This document shows, piece after piece, positions 34,484-42,066 of a stretch of DNA of 45,067 bases. The notes under the pieces are model-generated. The model did no database searches. It was not told the origin of the DNA and worked only from the letters and a program-made list of their open reading frames with translations. Positions within the stretch are counted from its first letter, which is position 1. Every line of letters begins with the position of its first letter. This DNA is from Treponemataceae bacterium (GTDB lineage: Bacteria > Spirochaetota > Spirochaetia > Treponematales > Treponemataceae): positions 1 to 45,067 of the forward strand of contig JAKSTU010000018.1 of NCBI GenBank assembly GCA_024402435.1, written 5' to 3'. Both the position numbers and the translations under genes were made by a program.

Positions 34484-35513
34484 AAGAATCATCTCCTCCC
34501 GCTACCAGTTCTTCAAAGTCATCATTTTCCCCTTCAGGAACAATCTTTCCGACTATCTGAACTGCCATGCGCTTACCGATAACACCCGGCTGACAATAAA
34601 ACTTTTTCTGATCGCCAACAGCCAGGGTAAGTGGATCACCCACACGAATATTTGAAAGGCGAACAATATCGCCAACTTTTAATGAAAGAACATCTTTGAT
34701 CGGCAGATTGATTGAGCCGACCTCAGCAATAACGTCCATATCAACATTGGACAACTTGTCTTTAAGAACATTCAGGTACTGGGTTGTAGAACTTCGGCGT
34801 ACGCTTGAAAACCAGAACTGGGAAGACAGTTTGGAAATAATCGGTTCAATCGTAAGATAGGGAATACAGAAGTTCATCATTCCCTCCTCTTCACCGATGT
34901 TTGTCTCAAGTGTAACAAGAACAACCATTTCTGAAGGCGGAACAATCTGTGCAAACTGAGGATTCGTCTCAATCTGTCCCAAGCGGGGTCTCAGATCAAT
35001 TACCTGTGTCCAGGATTCACGCATATTTGCGAGAATGCGGACAATAATTCCTTCCATTACTGACTGTTCAATATCTGTCAGATCGCGCTGAACCTTCGTA
35101 CCTTGACCGGTACCACCGAAAAGGCGGTCAATCATTGAAAAAGTAATTGCCGGATCAATCTCAAGGATTGCATTTCCTTTAAGAGGATCCATGTTGATAA
35201 CGGCCAATGTTGTAGGAGTCGGAATTGAACGGATGAATTCCTCGTATGTAAGCTGATCTACGGAAGCAACGTGAACATGAACCATTGAACGAAGCTGTGC
35301 GGACAAACTGGTTGTCGTGAGACGGGCAAAAGTTTCGTGCATGATCTGAACTGTACGGATCTGTTCTTTTGAAAACTTGTCCGGGCGTTTGAAATCGTAA
35401 ATCTTTATCTTGCGGTTTTCATTGACAGCGCGCAAATCCTCAGGCTCCGGCTCACCGGAACTGATTGCGAAAAGAAGCTGGTCAATTTCATCCTGCGATA
35501 GAACTTCGTTCAT
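34476..35513 (-). CDS. fliM: FliM (flagellar switch protein)
   Basis: FliM binds phosphorylated CheY and sets rotation direction. The N-terminal CheY-binding motif is [10 protein letters not shown] (residues 5-14). The middle CheC-like domain contains [29 protein letters not shown]; the C-terminal SpoA domain covers about 255-325 ([27 protein letters not shown]). The length is 345. AAGGA lies before the ATG, 11 nt after fliL. Confidence 0.96.
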   Translation of the reverse strand: MNEVLSQDEIDQLLFAISSGEPEPEDLRAVNENRKIKIYDFKRPDKFSKEQIRTVQIMHETFARLTTTSLSAQLRSMVHVHVASVDQLTYEEFIRSIPTPTTLAVINMDPLKGNAILEIDPAITFSMIDRLFGGTGQGTKVQRDLTDIEQSVMEGIIVRILANMRESWTQVIDLRPRLGQIETNPQFAQIVPPSEMVVLVTLETNIGEEEGMMNFCIPYLTIEPIISKLSSQFWFSSVRRSSTTQYLNVLKDKLSNVDMDVIAEVGSINLPIKDVLSLKVGDIVRLSNIRVGDPLTLAVGDQKKFYCQPGVIGKRMAVQIVGKIVPEGENDDFEELVAGGDDSYE

Positions 35514-35524
35514 CCGTCAAATCC

Positions 35525-36067
35525 TTATTCTACGACAGACAATGTCAAAAACATTACGTCGCGGATTTTAGACTTACTCAAAATGTTGTCATTGATTGAG
35601 TTTCTGATTTCCATCTTAAGTTTGTCTTCTGATTTTACGCCAAGTTCATTCTTGGATTTGCTGGAAAAATAACGGCGCAAATAATCCTTGATTTCAATCT
35701 GGCGTTTTGTAATTTCCGCAGAAGCTGCTTTGTCATCAGTTTTGTAACCGAGAACAACTTCAACAACTACGTTGGCAGAAGGAACATCAGCCGTGTATGT
35801 GGTAATAGAACCGATGGACGTGTACCAGTCAAGTTCTTCACGGTTAACTGAGTATTCTTCTGAAATAGGAACGATTGTGCTTGAACCGCTGCCGTTTTTG
35901 TTCATGATGTTCATCGTAATGATTACGACAGTTACAATAAGGACAATAGCACCGATTACAATAGCGATATATTTGAGAAGAGTCGGCAAAAACCCGCCAC
36001 CGCCTTTTTTGGCAGGAGCAGCACCTTCTTCTGTGTTTTCGTCAACACCAAAATCATCATCAGCCAT
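35525..36067 (-). CDS. fliL: FliL (basal-body/stator-associated membrane protein)
   Basis: A short cytoplasmic start rich in Asp, Glu and Gly is followed by one membrane helix (LLKYIAIVIGAIVLIVTVVIITM, about 29-52) and a periplasmic FliL domain (VVVEVVLGYK, then KRQIEIKDYLRRYFSSKSKNEL and the C-terminal IRDVMFLTLSVVE). The length is 180. FliL supports stators under load. AAGGTGGG precedes the ATG. It follows an 86-nt gap after motB that holds an inverted repeat. Confidence 0.94.
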   Translation of the reverse strand: MADDDFGVDENTEEGAAPAKKGGGGFLPTLLKYIAIVIGAIVLIVTVVIITMNIMNKNGSGSSTIVPISEEYSVNREELDWYTSIGSITTYTADVPSANVVVEVVLGYKTDDKAASAEITKRQIEIKDYLRRYFSSKSKNELGVKSEDKLKMEIRNSINDNILSKSKIRDVMFLTLSVVE

Positions 36068-36097
36068 AGAGACCCACCTTACTCAAAGATTTAAAAC

Positions 36098-36144
36098 TGA
36101 TGCGGATTATGAACAATAACTTTATACATTTTCCACCCGCATCA
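36098..36144. repeat. Inverted repeat in the motB-fliL gap
   Basis: TGATGCGG (36098-36105) and CCGCATCA (36137-36144) are perfect 8-bp inverted arms around 31 nt. They lie wholly between the motB stop and the fliL ribosome-binding site. There is no T-run after the stem, so it is not an ordinary terminator; RNA processing or protein binding are possible. Confidence 0.6.
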
Positions 36145-36153
36145 ATTATATAA

Positions 36154-36891
36154 CTAAAAATGTCCTTCGTCTAGAATAATTATGTCTACACGACGGTTAT
36201 ACGCCCGCCCTTCTTCCGAATTGTCAGAATATTTGGGCTGAGTATCCGCATAACCGGCAACAGAAAACCGGCTTTCATCCGCACCGAAGTCCGACAGATA
36301 ATGCAGAACGTTGGTTGCACGGGCTGTAGAAAGTTCCCAGTTGCTCGGATATTTTCCTTTATACTCATCGGAAGAATCAGTGTGTCCCTCAATACGGAAT
36401 TTTCTGATATTTCCATCCTGATCCAGCAGAAGTTCACTGGACGAAAGAAAAGCTGCCAGATTCTGCAGAGTAGAACGTACGCTTTCTATGTTCAGTTCGG
36501 CACTTCCCCGCTTGAAATATGAATCTGATGCCAAAGTAATTACAAGACCCCGTTCATCACTTGAAATAGTGATTTTGTTCGTTTTTATTTCCGGTGCAAA
36601 CAGACTGACGGCGCGCTTTGCTGCAAGACCAAGAACCCGGCCTTTTTCCAAAGCAGGCATGGAACTGATTGTATTTCCAAGGTCAGCAAGACGCCCTGAA
36701 GCCATTGAAGCACCCCCGGCCGTAGGATCACCCTGAATTGAGGCAGTAAGCGCTGCCATCTGAATCGCGTCAGTTTCCGAAGGGTCGTACATCATAACGA
36801 AGAAGCAGAGCATAAGAGTGATCATGTCACCATATGTACCCTGCCACGCAGTCGACGGTTTTTCAGGTTCCTTCTTTTCTTTCTTTGCCAT
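36154..36891 (-). CDS. motB: MotB (flagellar stator, peptidoglycan-binding)
   Basis: The single membrane helix contains the proton-binding Asp in [22 protein letters not shown] (near residue 23). A plug/linker region follows, and the C-terminal OmpA-like domain (about 130-240) has [29 protein letters not shown] and NRRVDIIIL, which bind peptidoglycan. The ATG at 36891 is preceded by AAGGA with 7-nt spacing and lies 3 nt after the motA stop. A TTG at 36894 is unlikely. Confidence 0.95.
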   Translation of the reverse strand: MAKKEKKEPEKPSTAWQGTYGDMITLMLCFFVMMYDPSETDAIQMAALTASIQGDPTAGGASMASGRLADLGNTISSMPALEKGRVLGLAAKRAVSLFAPEIKTNKITISSDERGLVITLASDSYFKRGSAELNIESVRSTLQNLAAFLSSSELLLDQDGNIRKFRIEGHTDSSDEYKGKYPSNWELSTARATNVLHYLSDFGADESRFSVAGYADTQPKYSDNSEEGRAYNRRVDIIILDEGHF

Positions 36892-36894
36892 CAA

Positions 36895-37677
36895 TCAGTC
36901 CTTAAGAACATCAGCTTCAATAGCTTTGCGGGAAACAGGATCCAGATAAGTAAGAAGTTTCATTGCAAGGATACGGGGGTTGTCACCGGCCTGAATTGAA
37001 AGAACACCTTCGATGACCATTTCTTTTACCTGAACCTCACGGGCATTGTGTCCGATAAGTTTCTGTCCAAGCGGTGTCAGAATCCAGTTTGCCATCATTG
37101 ATCCGTAAAGGGTCGTAATAAGAGCAACAGCCATGTTAGGACCGAGAGAAGACTTGTCTTCCAGGTTGTTCAACATACCGATAAGACCAAGAACCGTTCC
37201 CATCATTCCGAAACCGGGAGCAAAACCGGCCCACTGGTTGATAACGTTTACCCACTCCATATGGCGGCTTTCAAGCTGAGAAAGTTCATTTTCCAGAATC
37301 GCACGGATTACGTTTCCGTCAGTACCGTCAACTACAAGGCGAAGACCTGTCTTCATGAAAGGATCGTCCAAGTCTTCAAGACCTTCTTCCAAAGCAAGGA
37401 TACCTTCACGGCGGGCTTTTTCAGAAAGAGCTACCATGTTCTGAACGATTGTTTTCTCACCGAAGTCCGGAACTTTGAAAGCACGTCCGACAACACCGAA
37501 AACACCGATACATTTTTTGAGCGGTGCCATGATGAAGATTGCAAAATAAGAACCGCCGATTGTCATGAAAATTGAAGGAACGTCGATGATACCGCCCAAA
37601 GAACCGCCAGAAGTCAAAACTGACATAACAATACAGGCTGCACCACCAACAAGTCCGATTATTGTCGCTATATCCAT
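36895..37677 (-). CDS. motA: MotA (flagellar stator channel)
   Basis: The 260-residue protein has four membrane helices: two near the N-terminus (MDIATIIGLVGGAACIVMSVLTSGG, then FMTIGGSYFAIFIMAPL) and two after residue 145 (INQWAGFAPGFGMMGTVLGLIGML and MAVALITTLYGSMMANWILTPL). PGFGMMGTVLGLI is the MotA/TolQ signature. The large cytoplasmic loop carries the charged residues contacting FliG. GGGAGGG lies 9 nt before the ATG. A sigma28-type promoter lies about 60 nt upstream. Confidence 0.96.
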   Translation of the reverse strand: MDIATIIGLVGGAACIVMSVLTSGGSLGGIIDVPSIFMTIGGSYFAIFIMAPLKKCIGVFGVVGRAFKVPDFGEKTIVQNMVALSEKARREGILALEEGLEDLDDPFMKTGLRLVVDGTDGNVIRAILENELSQLESRHMEWVNVINQWAGFAPGFGMMGTVLGLIGMLNNLEDKSSLGPNMAVALITTLYGSMMANWILTPLGQKLIGHNAREVQVKEMVIEGVLSIQAGDNPRILAMKLLTYLDPVSRKAIEADVLKD

Positions 37678-37734
37678 GAAGAAAAACCCTCCCGATTTTT
37701 TTCCGAAGTAACTTTTCAGAATATCCTAGATTTT

Positions 37735-37761
37735 ATATCGGCATTTTAAAGTTCATTTTTA
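37735..37761 (-). promoter_or_regulatory. Sigma28-type promoter in front of motA
   Basis: On the minus strand TAAA (37761-37758), exactly 15 nt, GCCGATAT (37742-37735), against the consensus TAAA-N15-GCCGATAA. It overlaps the flbD stop codon and would give a ~50-nt leader to the motA ribosome-binding site. The cognate sigma factor is coded about 13 kb further down the same operon. Confidence 0.65.
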
Positions 37762-37943
37762 AATGTTCCTATTCTGGAACGATAATTTAATATTTTTTCA
37801 AGCACTTCTTCCGCTTTTTCGCGCACAATGACTGTCTTTCCGGAAAGCAATACCAAAGTAGTATCAGGATTTGTTTCGATAAATTCAATTTGATGGGGAT
37901 TAACCCAGACTTTTGCTCCGTTAAGGCGTGTTACTTGAATCAT
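37746..37943 (-). CDS. flbD: FlbD family protein
   Basis: The small 65-residue protein opens MIQVTRLNGAKVWVNPHQIEFIETNPDTTLVLLSGKT, the FlbD (SwrD) signature. In Bacillus the SwrD homologue raises motor torque through the stator; here it directly precedes motA and motB, which fits. It usually follows flgE, but here the upstream gene is lptG, so flbD opens the operon. No ribosome-binding site is visible before the ATG. Confidence 0.92.
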   Translation of the reverse strand: MIQVTRLNGAKVWVNPHQIEFIETNPDTTLVLLSGKTVIVREKAEEVLEKILNYRSRIGTFKNEL

Positions 37944-37949
37944 TTTTCT

Positions 37950-37978
37950 ATTTTGTAAGGAAATGGAATGTAAGTCAA
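37950..37978 (-). promoter_or_regulatory. Sigma70-type promoter of the motility operon, probably leaderless
   Basis: On the minus strand TTGACT (37978-37973), 17 nt, CAAAAT (37955-37950). Only 6 nt separate the -10 box from the flbD ATG, so transcription would begin at the start codon. The lack of a Shine-Dalgarno sequence fits a leaderless mRNA. Confidence 0.5.
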
Positions 37979-38010
37979 GCGAGAGTTTTCAGAGTCATTC
38001 AGCAGGCATG

Positions 38011-38044
38011 AAAAAAAATCACGAAGAAAATTTTTTTTTACGTG
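38011..38044 (-). terminator. Possible weak terminator after lptG
   Basis: At the lptG stop, CACG and CGTG (38044-38041 and 38023-38020) pair around an A/T-rich interior with further A-T pairing, followed by A and eight T. The stem is short, so efficiency is doubtful. Confidence 0.35.
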
Positions 38045-39108
38045 CGGGAAGTACGGAAAAGCACAATACTGATTCCGAAAAATATGAAAACAGGAAGCCA
38101 GGCACCTGCAAAAGGAGAAATGACGTTGAATTTCGCCAGATACATGGTTACCATCTGCGTAACGTAAAAAAGAACGGCAGCGCTTACACAAAGAATCAGG
38201 CTGGAAAGAAGCACATTTTTTCGGGATCTGCCGGAAAGTCCTACAGACAGGAACACGACAAGGAAAATAATGGTCGGGAAAGAATATTTTTTGTAATAAA
38301 TGGATTTTGCTTCTCCCGTGGGAAGTCCTGTTCTTTGAAGAAGGGAAATATAAGCCCTTGCATCTTGAGTATTTACTTCTTCAACAGAAATCTCGAAATT
38401 CCGGAATGTTTCAGGGAGTTCGGCAATCGACATTTTATCCGGCATCCAGTTTTTATAACTTGTGGCTTCCCCGTCCTCATAGCGGTAATAAGTGTAATTG
38501 GACATTTCCCAATGATCTTCCATCCACATTGCTGAATCAGCAAAGACAATGCCTTCAAGTTTGCGTTCCTCATTCCGGAGAATCACTATCAGTCCGTAAA
38601 GACGCATGCTGTTGTCATCATAATAATCAGCTTTGTAAATTTGTCTGCCGTTTTCCGCAAAAACAACCACATCACTGTTGTTCTTTGATGAATTTTCGCC
38701 CAAAAGTTCACTTTGAAACTCAACTTTCTGTCTGTAATAAGGAACAACAATTCTGTCTTCAAAGAAAAAAAATCCTACGCTGAGAAAAGCTGAGAAAAGC
38801 AGCAGCGGAAAAACGAACCTGAAAAGGGATACGCCGGAGGCAAAAATCACTGTAAGTTCGTTGTTGGAATATAATGAACTCAAAGTGAAAGACACGGCAA
38901 ACAGCACTGCAAGCGGAGCCGCATACCACAAAGTTTTGGGAACATAAAGAAGCATCAGACGCAGAATGGACGAAGCCGGAATCGCATACTGAATGAACTG
39001 CCAAAGATTTGTAAAAAGGTCAACCAAGACCAGCATCAGAGAAAAAAAGCCCAAAGCGCCGACAAAACTCGGAAGGAATTTCTTAGCAAGATATTTCAGA
39101 AGTGTCAT
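38038..39108 (-). CDS. lptG: LptG (YjgP/YjgQ lipopolysaccharide-export-type permease)
   Basis: The 356-residue protein has the LptF/G layout: N-terminal helices (LGFFSLMLVLVDLFTNLWQFI, LWYAAPLAVLFAVSFTLSSLY with NNELTVIFASGVSLFRFVFPLL), a soluble periplasmic jellyroll region (~130-260), and C-terminal helices with FLSVGLSGRSRKNVLLSSLILCV. The start at 39108 overlaps the lptF stop in ATGA; upstream in-frame codons lie inside lptF. In LPS-making bacteria the pair extracts LPS for export. Treponemes generally lack LPS, so the cargo here may be another glycolipid, which is inference. Confidence 0.88.
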   Translation of the reverse strand: MTLLKYLAKKFLPSFVGALGFFSLMLVLVDLFTNLWQFIQYAIPASSILRLMLLYVPKTLWYAAPLAVLFAVSFTLSSLYSNNELTVIFASGVSLFRFVFPLLLFSAFLSVGFFFFEDRIVVPYYRQKVEFQSELLGENSSKNNSDVVVFAENGRQIYKADYYDDNSMRLYGLIVILRNEERKLEGIVFADSAMWMEDHWEMSNYTYYRYEDGEATSYKNWMPDKMSIAELPETFRNFEISVEEVNTQDARAYISLLQRTGLPTGEAKSIYYKKYSFPTIIFLVVFLSVGLSGRSRKNVLLSSLILCVSAAVLFYVTQMVTMYLAKFNVISPFAGAWLPVFIFFGISIVLFRTSRT

Positions 39109-40259
39109 CGCCGTATCAGCCTTATGTAAAAGATAATGCCTGTTCCGCCTATCAGAAAGTTCGGCAGCCACATTGCCCAGAAACCGTTGACACCGTTACG
39201 CAGCCCCAGAGTCTGTCCCATGATGAACATAGCCCAATATGCAACAGAAAGCACGATTCCTATGATCAGACCGATTGTCTGACCGTTATGCTTGCCGAAA
39301 ACGACTGCCAGAGGCATTGCAAGAATCGCAAAGAAAACCGAACCGAATGGCAGAGAAAATTTCTTGTAATATTCCAGTTCCCAGATATTCAGCTGATAGT
39401 CCGAAGTAAGGGGATCCGCCCGCATAAGTTCTATTTCTTTCTTCAGATCCGGAGCCGTCATTTCACGTGGATTGTTACCGCTTGAATTGACAAAGAAACT
39501 CGAAGAAAAAATATTCATTACAGCAGAGACCGATTCCAGAAGATCAAAAGAAGTTTTGTCGCTTTTATCCACAAAGAATGCTACGGGTTTTCCCATTTCC
39601 AGCTGCATCAGAACACCAGGATCATCAGGAGACACAATCTGCGTTTCTTCGGAAACGATGATTCTGACTTTGTTGCGGTCGCTGTTGTCAAAGAGAATAA
39701 GGTCTGACACGGTGCGGTCATTTACTTCACCGATTATGAGCGTTGAATTCTGAGTCCTTTTGATTGAATTTGATTCGATTTCGACAGAGGGATTTGAAAA
39801 CAGAATTGACTGATACAGTTTGTTGTATTCTACGGTTCCCAAGGGGAGCAGATAATCGTTGACAAAGAATGATGCAATTGAAATCAGTACACCAAGAATC
39901 AGAACCGGAAACATGACCGAACTGTAGGCGTGTCCTGTTGCCCTGAAAATCAGGATTTCATTGTCGCTCATAAGGCGGCCCAAACACATGAGAAAGCCCA
40001 CCAAAGTGGCAAAAGGCGCTGACTGCGCAATTACAAAGGGAAGAGAATAAGTTACAAGCTGGGCAACCTGAAGCAGCGGAACCTTTTTTTTCAGCAGTTC
40101 TTCTGCCATAAGCAGAATCTGATTCACAAAGAAAATCATGAAGAAAAACAGAAAGGCAATGAAAAAATACAGGAAAAGTTCCCTCATGAGATAATTGAAG
40201 AAAACGTGATTTCCGCGAGGTCTGGAAAACCAGTGCCTATTCTTTTCAGTTTTTTCCAT
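39105..40259 (-). CDS. lptF: LptF (YjgP/YjgQ lipopolysaccharide-export-type permease)
   Basis: The partner of LptG: N-terminal helices (LFLYFFIAFLFFFMIFFVNQILLM), then VTYSLPFVIAQSAPFATLVGFLMCLGRLMSDNEILIFRATG, the family signature. A periplasmic domain covers about 140-285, and the C-terminal helices contain FAILAMPLAVVFGKHNGQTIGLIIGIVLS. The length is 384. It starts 2 nt after dut, so it belongs to the same transcript. The ATPase partner LptB is not in the window. Confidence 0.88.
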   Translation of the reverse strand: MEKTEKNRHWFSRPRGNHVFFNYLMRELFLYFFIAFLFFFMIFFVNQILLMAEELLKKKVPLLQVAQLVTYSLPFVIAQSAPFATLVGFLMCLGRLMSDNEILIFRATGHAYSSVMFPVLILGVLISIASFFVNDYLLPLGTVEYNKLYQSILFSNPSVEIESNSIKRTQNSTLIIGEVNDRTVSDLILFDNSDRNKVRIIVSEETQIVSPDDPGVLMQLEMGKPVAFFVDKSDKTSFDLLESVSAVMNIFSSSFFVNSSGNNPREMTAPDLKKEIELMRADPLTSDYQLNIWELEYYKKFSLPFGSVFFAILAMPLAVVFGKHNGQTIGLIIGIVLSVAYWAMFIMGQTLGLRNGVNGFWAMWLPNFLIGGTGIIFYIRLIRR

Positions 40260-40261
40260 CT

Positions 40262-40702
40262 TCAGACACCGGTTGAACCGAATCCTCCTGCACCGCGCTG
40301 TGTTTCACCCAGTTTTTCGGCAACCATGAAGTTTCCCCGGGTGACAGGCGCAACAACAGCCTGTGCAATCCGGTCTCCATTGTTGACCACAAAATCCTCT
40401 TCTCCCAAATTGATCAGGAGCGCATGAACCTGCCCGCGATAATCGCTGTCTATAGTTCCGGGAGTATTGAGACATGTGATTCCGTGTTTAAGTGCAAGAC
40501 CGCTTCTCGGGCGTACCTGCACTTCATACCCTGCGGGAATTTCAAAAGCCAGCCCAGTGGGAATAAGAGCGCGTCCGCCTTTTTTTATGATTACAGGCTC
40601 CTGAACAAAAGCGCACAAATCCGCACCGGCACTTCCTTCAGTCTGATAAGCCGGCAGTTTTGCACCGGGCATTACCGTACATTTTATGTCGATTGCATTC
40701 AT
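40262..40702 (-). CDS. dut: dUTP diphosphatase (dUTPase)
   Basis: dUTPase removes dUTP and supplies dUMP for thymidylate synthesis. All five trimeric-dUTPase motifs are visible: AGADLCA (near 25), [11 protein letters not shown] (65), [14 protein letters not shown] (80), [12 protein letters not shown] (109) and the C-terminal [11 protein letters not shown] that closes over the active site. The length is 146. The ATG overlaps the M16 peptidase stop in ATGA. Confidence 0.97.
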   Translation of the reverse strand: MNAIDIKCTVMPGAKLPAYQTEGSAGADLCAFVQEPVIIKKGGRALIPTGLAFEIPAGYEVQVRPRSGLALKHGITCLNTPGTIDSDYRGQVHALLINLGEEDFVVNNGDRIAQAVVAPVTRGNFMVAEKLGETQRGAGGFGSTGV

Positions 40703-41979
40703 GTTGATTCTCCTGTTTTAAGCCGTTTTTTCTCAAAGTAAGACAATTTCGGACCAAAGACCACCAGAGTCCGTTTGTCACGCACAATCAGTTCTTCTGC
40801 CGTTTTTTCAATCATTTTTTTTGTTACGGAACGAATCTGGTCAACCGTAGACTTCCAGTCAGACTGAACAAATCCCATTGAAAAATTACGGTACAGTTTT
40901 TTCATCCGGCTTTCAGCATCTTCTGCGTTTACAATTTCTTCCCCGCACAAATGTTCTTTTGCCGCAAGTATTTCTTCGTCAGAAAAACCTTTGTCCAAAG
41001 CAAGGTCCAACTGATAAAAAATCGTTTCAACAACTTCTGCCGCATCTTTTTTTGCACAGGATGCATAAAAACACAGCATTGCACAGTCAGAATAAATGGA
41101 AAAGAAACTGTAAGCAGTATAGCAAAAGCCCTTCTCTTCCCGCAATGCCTGAAAAAGCCGGCTGCTCATGGTATCACCCAAAAGCGCACTTACAATTGCA
41201 CAGGAACAGAATTCTTCTTCAGAAAGAAGATGCTTTACAGGAAAAAGAACCATTATCTGTGACTGCTGAAAATCCGCATTGAGAAAATGGTTTCCGTTCT
41301 GCCAGACAGGTTTTTCCATTCCTGCAAAAGGTTCAAGAGGATTCGGAACGGAAGTATGTTTTTCCATGGAAGAAAGTTTCTGCTCAAAACCTTCAGTGTC
41401 AATACCACCGGTAACACACACCGTCATGGGGCCGTGTCTGACAAAATCATTGTACCAGCTGTAAAGTTCCGGAGAATTCAGTCTGCTTATGCTTTTGACA
41501 GTTCCGCATATCGCACGGGAAATTCCGTTTTCCGGCCAGACAATTTCTGTGGCTGCATCCAAAGCCGCGTCTTCAGGATCTTCTTCCGAAGCGAGAATTT
41601 CGTTTTCAATCACAGAACGTTCTTTGTCAATTTCCGACTGCAGAAATGTTGAATTATGCGTCATGTCACAAAGAATATCCAAAGCCAGAAAAGCATATTC
41701 GGCAGGAACCACACAATGCAGACAAATCAGTTCCCGTTCGGTAAAAGCATTTACATAGCCTCCGATTTTATCGAAAGCACAGGCGATTTCGTAAGCAGAG
41801 CGTTTTTTTGTGCCTTTAAAAAGCATATGTTCCACAAAATGCGCTATTCCGCTCTGCTCCGTTTTTTCAAACCGACTGCCTGCAGAAAACCAGAAACCGA
41901 TGGAAACAGTTTTGAATTCACCCGTAGGTTCCGCAATGAAATGAATATTGTTCTGCAAAGTTTTTTGAATAATCGGCAT
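40699..41979 (-). CDS. M16 family zinc metallopeptidase (pitrilysin/processing-peptidase type)
   Basis: The inverted zinc motif HxxEH is His47-Phe-Val-Glu50-His51 in [16 protein letters not shown]. The downstream zinc-ligand glutamate lies in the [18 protein letters not shown] block near 127. The R/Y motif needed in the second half is suggested by [29 protein letters not shown]. At 426 residues it is the short form, likely working as a homodimer in the cytoplasm. The ATG at 41979 begins at MPIIQKTL; an upstream TTG lies in the pnp terminator. It is preceded by the pnp terminator and coupled to dut. Confidence 0.92.
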   Translation of the reverse strand: MPIIQKTLQNNIHFIAEPTGEFKTVSIGFWFSAGSRFEKTEQSGIAHFVEHMLFKGTKKRSAYEIACAFDKIGGYVNAFTERELICLHCVVPAEYAFLALDILCDMTHNSTFLQSEIDKERSVIENEILASEEDPEDAALDAATEIVWPENGISRAICGTVKSISRLNSPELYSWYNDFVRHGPMTVCVTGGIDTEGFEQKLSSMEKHTSVPNPLEPFAGMEKPVWQNGNHFLNADFQQSQIMVLFPVKHLLSEEEFCSCAIVSALLGDTMSSRLFQALREEKGFCYTAYSFFSIYSDCAMLCFYASCAKKDAAEVVETIFYQLDLALDKGFSDEEILAAKEHLCGEEIVNAEDAESRMKKLYRNFSMGFVQSDWKSTVDQIRSVTKKMIEKTAEELIVRDKRTLVVFGPKLSYFEKKRLKTGEST

Positions 41980-42000
41980 ATTCTGAACCCGTTCCGTCCG

Positions 42001-42045
42001 AAAAAAAAGGCTGCCCAAATGAAGCGCACTTCATAAGAACAGCCT
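42001..42045 (-). terminator. Rho-independent terminator after pnp
   Basis: On the minus strand AGGCTG/CAGCCT arms enclose an inner ATGAAG/CTTCAT hairpin (42019-42034), followed by eight T (42008-42001). It lies 22 nt after the pnp stop and just before the M16 gene, so that gene is probably reached by read-through or has a promoter I could not see. Confidence 0.85.
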
Positions 42046-42066
42046 CTCATTCTGTGTTTCAGGAAA

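Noticed and set aside
36098..36135. Second sigma28 promoter before fliL (TAAAGTTA with CCGCATCA)
   Set aside because: The -10 part needs an insertion to match GCCGATAA and is itself an arm of the inverted repeat.
37940..38191. 83-codon minus-strand open frame between flbD and lptG
   Set aside because: It overlaps the lptG end in another frame and contains the flbD promoter; no coding signal.
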